From Candidatus Saccharimonadota bacterium (GTDB taxonomy: Bacteria; Patescibacteriota; Saccharimonadia; Saccharimonadales; Saccharimonadaceae): a stretch of DNA of 15,136 nt. Of this stretch, positions 6,704 through 12,700 are shown in pieces. The notes under the pieces were generated by a model, which worked only from the letters and a program-made list of their open reading frames with translations, was not told the DNA's origin and did no database searches. Position 1 is the stretch's first letter. Each line of letters starts with the position of its first letter. The position numbers were made by a program, and so were the translations under genes. The stretch covers positions 1 through 15,136 of the forward strand of contig JAGQNH010000013.1 of assembly GCA_020428185.1 (NCBI GenBank), written 5' to 3'.

Positions 6704-9700
6704 TATGGCGTAAATCCTTGCGTACAGGTACCATACCAACTGGTTCCATCACTAGTGAAAAAGAGTATATCCATCTTCCCTGCAGTTGCCGTAATCGTAG
6801 GGGCGCCAGCCGCATTCCATTTCACACCTGTGAATGTTGCGGTGCCGTTGCCCGTACTTGCCGCTTGTTTAAGCATCAACGTAAATGATTTGCCTGCCGT
6901 AGCTGTAGGCATAGTAAACGTACATGCGGTCGAGGCAGTCAATGTAGCCGTGAGTACTGTGCCGCTTGTGATAGCAAGCGTGTAGCTCGTTGTCACGGTT
7001 CCGATAGCCACAACACCCTCGGTATAGCCATTGACTGTCGGGCTTGTTAAAGTCTTGTTTGTAAGCGTTTGCGCGTCCGTGGTGCCAACAATCGTACCGC
7101 TTGGAGCCGTGACTGCAGAAAGCACGCCAGACGTTAGCTTTGCGATACCAGAACCAGTTGCACGTTTGAGCGTCTTTCCGCCCGTGCCAGAAAAGAGCGC
7201 CACTTCACTATCGACAGATGATGCGGTATTCGTAGAAGCATCACCACCACCCACTGCCGCCCATGTGCCGTCTCCACGAAGGTATGTACTAGCGCTTGGT
7301 GTACCGGTGACAGCAGGAACGGCGGTGACTGATGAGAGGACGGGGTTGCCGTTGGCCTTAATAACGCCAGTACCTTTACCTACCAAGAGAAGATCAATAT
7401 TTGTATCTGTACCGTCCACAGAAATAATCGGCCCATTTCCGGTATACGTACCCTTGAAAGTTGGGTAATTGACTGTAGACACACCTGATGAGAAGAACTT
7501 GCCAACGTAATTACCCTGTCCGTCCTGCATGCCGGCCCATTTAGTGGTCCCTCGGAACTGAAGATTAACAGCGAGTTGTGCATCAGCGCCGGTCGGACCG
7601 ATAACAACAGGATTTCCTGTGGCAGAGTTACTAATAGCTAGGTAGTTAACTGCGCTGGCAGCAGCAGGGTTATATATACTTATATTGCCATTCGAGTCAT
7701 TGACATAGGTTATTTTCGGACTAGTGAGGGTTTTGTTGGTGAGGGTACTGGTTGAAGAGGTAGTTGGGACACTAACACCACCCGACGTAATAGTCCCAGT
7801 AACTGTCAAATCCCCCGGCAAGGAAGAGTTACCTGACGCATCATTTATTGAGGCGGTTTTTCGGGCTGCCCACCCAGAAACCCAGTTGTCTGGCGAGGAA
7901 TTAATCTGCAACCCATTCTCAGCGTTAACGTAAAGAAATTCACCCGTCTGACCTGTCGCGTACAACGACGATTCGCCAACATTGATGATGATCTGATTGC
8001 CTGTTGTTGGCCGAATTTCATCGGTATTGATGTAATTAGAGACCGTTGGACTTGTGAGGGTTTTGTTCGTGAGAGTCTGCGCGCCAGTCAAGGTCACCAG
8101 AGACTGCATATTTGTCTTCAAGTTGGCGATACTATATCCGGTAGATGACCCTCCGGCGATTGCCTGCACTGCCGCATCGACAACCTCTTGTCCGTAGCTA
8201 ATCTGTTCGACACCTACGCAATCGAGATAATACACATTACCGTTTGTGGTCGTTGGGTCATTGATAATAAATGCTTCAAACGCCCCCTTGTCGTCTGGAC
8301 AAATTCCAAAACAGTCCATATCTTGCCAGCCGGCTGCCATACTAGAGTTGGATATACTGTATGTACCTGCTGCACGATTTGTATACGTACCGCCAGCCTG
8401 CGTGGTCCAAAACCGCATGAAGATTCGCACATAGCCAACAGTCATATTGTTTGCTGCGTCTGGCTTGATCTTTACCTTCACACGGAACGCATCGCCCGGC
8501 CTACAGACAAATCGTTTTTTGCCCGATTGCACAGGCGAGAAGTACGGCCCCTGCCAAGTGCTACTAGTTGCTGTCCATGTGAGCGAGTACGTACCCTGAA
8601 ACGCCTCGGTATTCGTATAGGTAGGTGTCACCGCTCCGAATCCGTATCGAGTGACAGTCGTATCCTCGAAATTAGGATCAGGAATCAAATTCGACGACAT
8701 GGCAGCAAGCTCGATATTGGTAGTAGAAGTAGCGAGATCCGTCGTTAAGTTCGTAACAGCCGACTGCGGAATATTACTAAATGTATTCGATGAGCCGCTT
8801 AGTGTCTTGTTAGTCAGGGTGTCTGTTGAAGAAATACTAGGGACAGCCACGCCACCAACATAGACCGTCGGTGAGTAAATTGCACCGTTAAAGACTACGT
8901 TGTCATTGGCGTAAGAGTAGTAAAAAACCTCGCTCTTTACATTGTTGTTGTTGCGGTAGAAGCCAATAGTGTCGGCCACCTCTCCACTAGCAAAGGCAGG
9001 AGAGCCGTCACCGTTGTAGTACATACCGCCACCATACTGAGTAGACTGACCGACCTCGACATACCCCGTACCCTGACTGGCACCGTAGAGTCGGATTCCT
9101 GACGACCCAGTATCATCAGAAATTACGTCTATTATCGTGCTTGTACCGTTGTCGACAGTCAGATTACCTGTCACCGTTGTATTACCGGTTATCGCTGGTG
9201 ATGTCAGGGTTTTGTTGGTGAGGGTTTGAGTGCCAGAGATTGTTGCGACTTCTATATTGTTTGCCTTAACGACACCCGTACCTTTAGATGACAGCTTGAG
9301 ATCGATATTAGTATCACCGCCATTTGCAGAAATAGTTGGAGCGACAGCATTGGTACCATACAAATCACCGCCATTACGTGTAAGGAATTGCGCAGCGCCA
9401 AGTTGACTGCCTGTATTAACAGCATACAAAGTGACGATAGCCAACCCATTAGTGCCTGCCTGAGCAAAGTTGGTCAGCGTATAGCGAATCTTTGATACAG
9501 TGTTTCCCCATGTACCACCAAGGGTAGACCATAGTCCAGAACTCACTAACTTCCATACTTGTGCCGAAGCTTCATTGGTAACTGTATGTATAGTGCGCCA
9601 TGTTGAAGCGGTATAATCCCACACCTCAATGGTGACATCATTTGCACGTGCAGCCGGAGACATATTAATACCTGCGATGAAGCCCCACCTTAGATACGAC

Positions 9701-12700
9701 CCACTAGGTAGTGTTACCTCTGCTACCACTACATCTCCAGAGGCCGCTATAGTCATATTTACAGAGTCAAGCCCTGCTCGTAACGCAGTTGCCGGAGTAT
9801 TGTATGTATACGTAGGAGCTCCGCCATTGTAGGTCATAGTAATAGACCCTCCGCGTAAATCGGCGTATACCAAATCATTTGCCATACCTTCGACTACCAT
9901 TGCGTCGGACGATTGGTTAGGGTCGGTGCTAATTCTCTGCCCTGCACCACCGATATTACCCGAGCTGACAGCTCTTGACGTAAGTACACCAACAGGAGTT
10001 CCACTAATAGTTGGGCTGGTCAACGTTTTGTTAGTTAGCGTTTGCGTACCCGTCAAAGTCACATACGACGCCGCAGCCGTACCGCCTAGTTTGTCGGAGT
10101 CGCCAGCACTAATCTTTTGCCATGCCCCAAGAGCACCACTTTCTTCGTAACGTATTGAAATATACGGGTTGCTCACGTTGCGCGGGAACGCCAATTGCAT
10201 ACCGTAGCTACTGTATGCATAGCCCTCACCCAACCCTATAAACGCGCTGTAGTACTGAGACGCCCCATTGGTGCCGGGACCGTTCGTGCTCCCTTGCACG
10301 TATCGCCACCCAAAATCAATCGTAGATGCAGCACCCTGTGCGTCGAATGATGTCCGGGTTGTGTGCGCATCGCCCATATTATTGAACAAACTGGTCGGCT
10401 TGATGAGAGTCACGTCTGAGACTGCAGTATTCAATTGAGCGAAGGTTGTTGTAAGAGTATTATTCGCGAGTGAAATAGTTTTGTTGGTCAATGTCTGCGT
10501 ACCAGTAGTGGTGACTACATCAGCACCGGCAACCTGCACCAAAGAGTTGGTAATCTTGAGCCGCTCTATGCCATTGACATAAAAATGATGGCCAGACCCA
10601 TTCGGTACCTGATATTCCAGCTTGGAATCAGAAATTCCCAAACCAAAATGGTTGCTGCCACTGCCATTGTCGTATAGTCGCAATTTGAGATTACCCTGAG
10701 TTCCGACGGTATTGTTGCCATACGTGCCACCGAGGTTGATGTTGGCGGGGGTAGCTGTGGCGGTCTGAGTGGATGTACCGATAGCCAGATTGTCGTCTGT
10801 CTTGAGCGTATTTGCTGCGCTACGGTAGAGGTTGGTATCGTTGCCGAAATAAATACCGCCCGCAGCCGTGGTAGTGGTAGTGGAGCCTATATTAAGAATA
10901 CCATCGGAGCGAGCAGTAATCCCTGCACCCAGAGTGATATTTCGATTGGCATCCCAGTCATAAGGATACTCGGTATCCGCACCGCCGCCTTGATTTGCGG
11001 GCCTGTTAGTTAGTCCCTTTATCGAATTGAGGTAAATAGGTCGACTGTTTGTAGTAGTGATAGTCAGGCGTAGATACGTATCACCACCCACACCCGTCAA
11101 CGGAAAGGCCGCGAACGTCGCATTGGCAGTCGTAGTAGAGGTATGTCGGGTCGTCCAGTTGGTACCGTCTGTACCTGATTCAACTGTGACTTCGTTACTT
11201 GGAGCCGGACTACCATAGCCGAAGCCAATCATTATCCAAGATAGGCCACTATACGACAAATTACCGGAATTCCACGTCCATCGTACGGCAGTAGTTGTTG
11301 CTCCGTCGGCGAGCGTATACGCACCAGACTCCTTGCCGGCGAAAACGATTGTCGGATTAGTAGCACTCGACCAAGAACCGCTTGCATATGTTTCATAGGT
11401 ACCCGTTCCAATCCACCTACCAAATCGGAGAATATCGTGCCACAAGTACTTACTAAAAGCATTGAATGCAGGGTATGCACCAATCGAAACGTCATTGGAT
11501 ATTGCATAGTTCTTGTTGGTCAAGCTTGCCGAAGGAACAGTAAGTTGATTCGGCTCAGGAAGCTGAACCGTACCAGTAATTGTCGCTCCATTAATCGTCG
11601 GTGTTGTGAGCGTTTTGTTGGTGAGTGTCTGCGCGTCGGTAGTACCAACAATCGTGCCACTTGGTGCCGTGACGACACTCAGTACACCCGACGTCAGTTT
11701 GGCAATACCACTGCCTGTGGCGCGCTTGAGTAACTTGCCTGTCGTACCAGAGAATACAGCCACTTCGCTATCTACCGACGTTGCAGTATTGGTCGATGCA
11801 TCTCCACTACCCGTGCTATCTACGTAACTCTTCACCGCTGCCGAAGTTGGAATAGTCGTGTCGTTGTTGTTGGCTGCTATTGTTTCTGCTGCCGTCACAA
11901 CTGCACTGGCGTCGAGATTTGATACGGCAATATTTGATATAGTATTGCTCGACGCAGAAATAGTTTTGTTGGTGAGAGTTTGTGTACCAGATATAGTAAC
12001 GATATCGACACCATTTGCTTGTACTGTGCCTGTGCCCTTTGGTAAAAGGTTGAGATTATGATTGGTGTCCACGCCACGTGCCTCAAGAGTAGGAGTCATT
12101 CCAGTGGAAACATAAATGCCCAGAGTACCAGTGCCTTTTGGCTGCATAATAGTGCTGATATTCGTGCTTGCTCCTACCGCATATAAAACCGGATTGCCAC
12201 CTGCAGAATTTGCCACCATAAAATAGTCATTTGCCGAAGCTGTGGCGCTAAACGCCATCATGGTGGCTCCATTGATGTCTTTAATCGTATCTATGCTCGG
12301 AGTCGTGAGGGTTTTATTGGTGAGGGTTTGCGTACCATCTACGGTTGCAGCGCTTTTTGATATATTGGACGGCGTGTTCACTCTCAAATTTGCCAAGGTG
12401 ATTATATTCTTGTCGCCATCCCATGAATACGGATATTCCAACTCCTGACCGCCACCCTGTGCACCCGTGCGGCTGCTTAGCGCCTTGATTGAATTCACAT
12501 CAATAGGACGAGCATTAGCAGTAGTAATTGTCAATCTCGCCCAACTACACGAACCAAGCCCAACAGTATTCTGCAATAAGACCGGTTGGTTCTGGCCAGT
12601 TACCTGAGACGTGTGGTATGTCGTCCAGTTTGTACCATCCGTAGATCCTTCGATAGTAAAATTGTTTGTTGGAGCAGTACCGACATAGCCAAGGTGGATC

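Noticed and set aside
6703..6739. Upstream start at 6739 for the small tail-like gene
   Set aside because: It would add only 12 residues read from within the fibre gene; the ATG in the TAATG junction is the natural coupled start.
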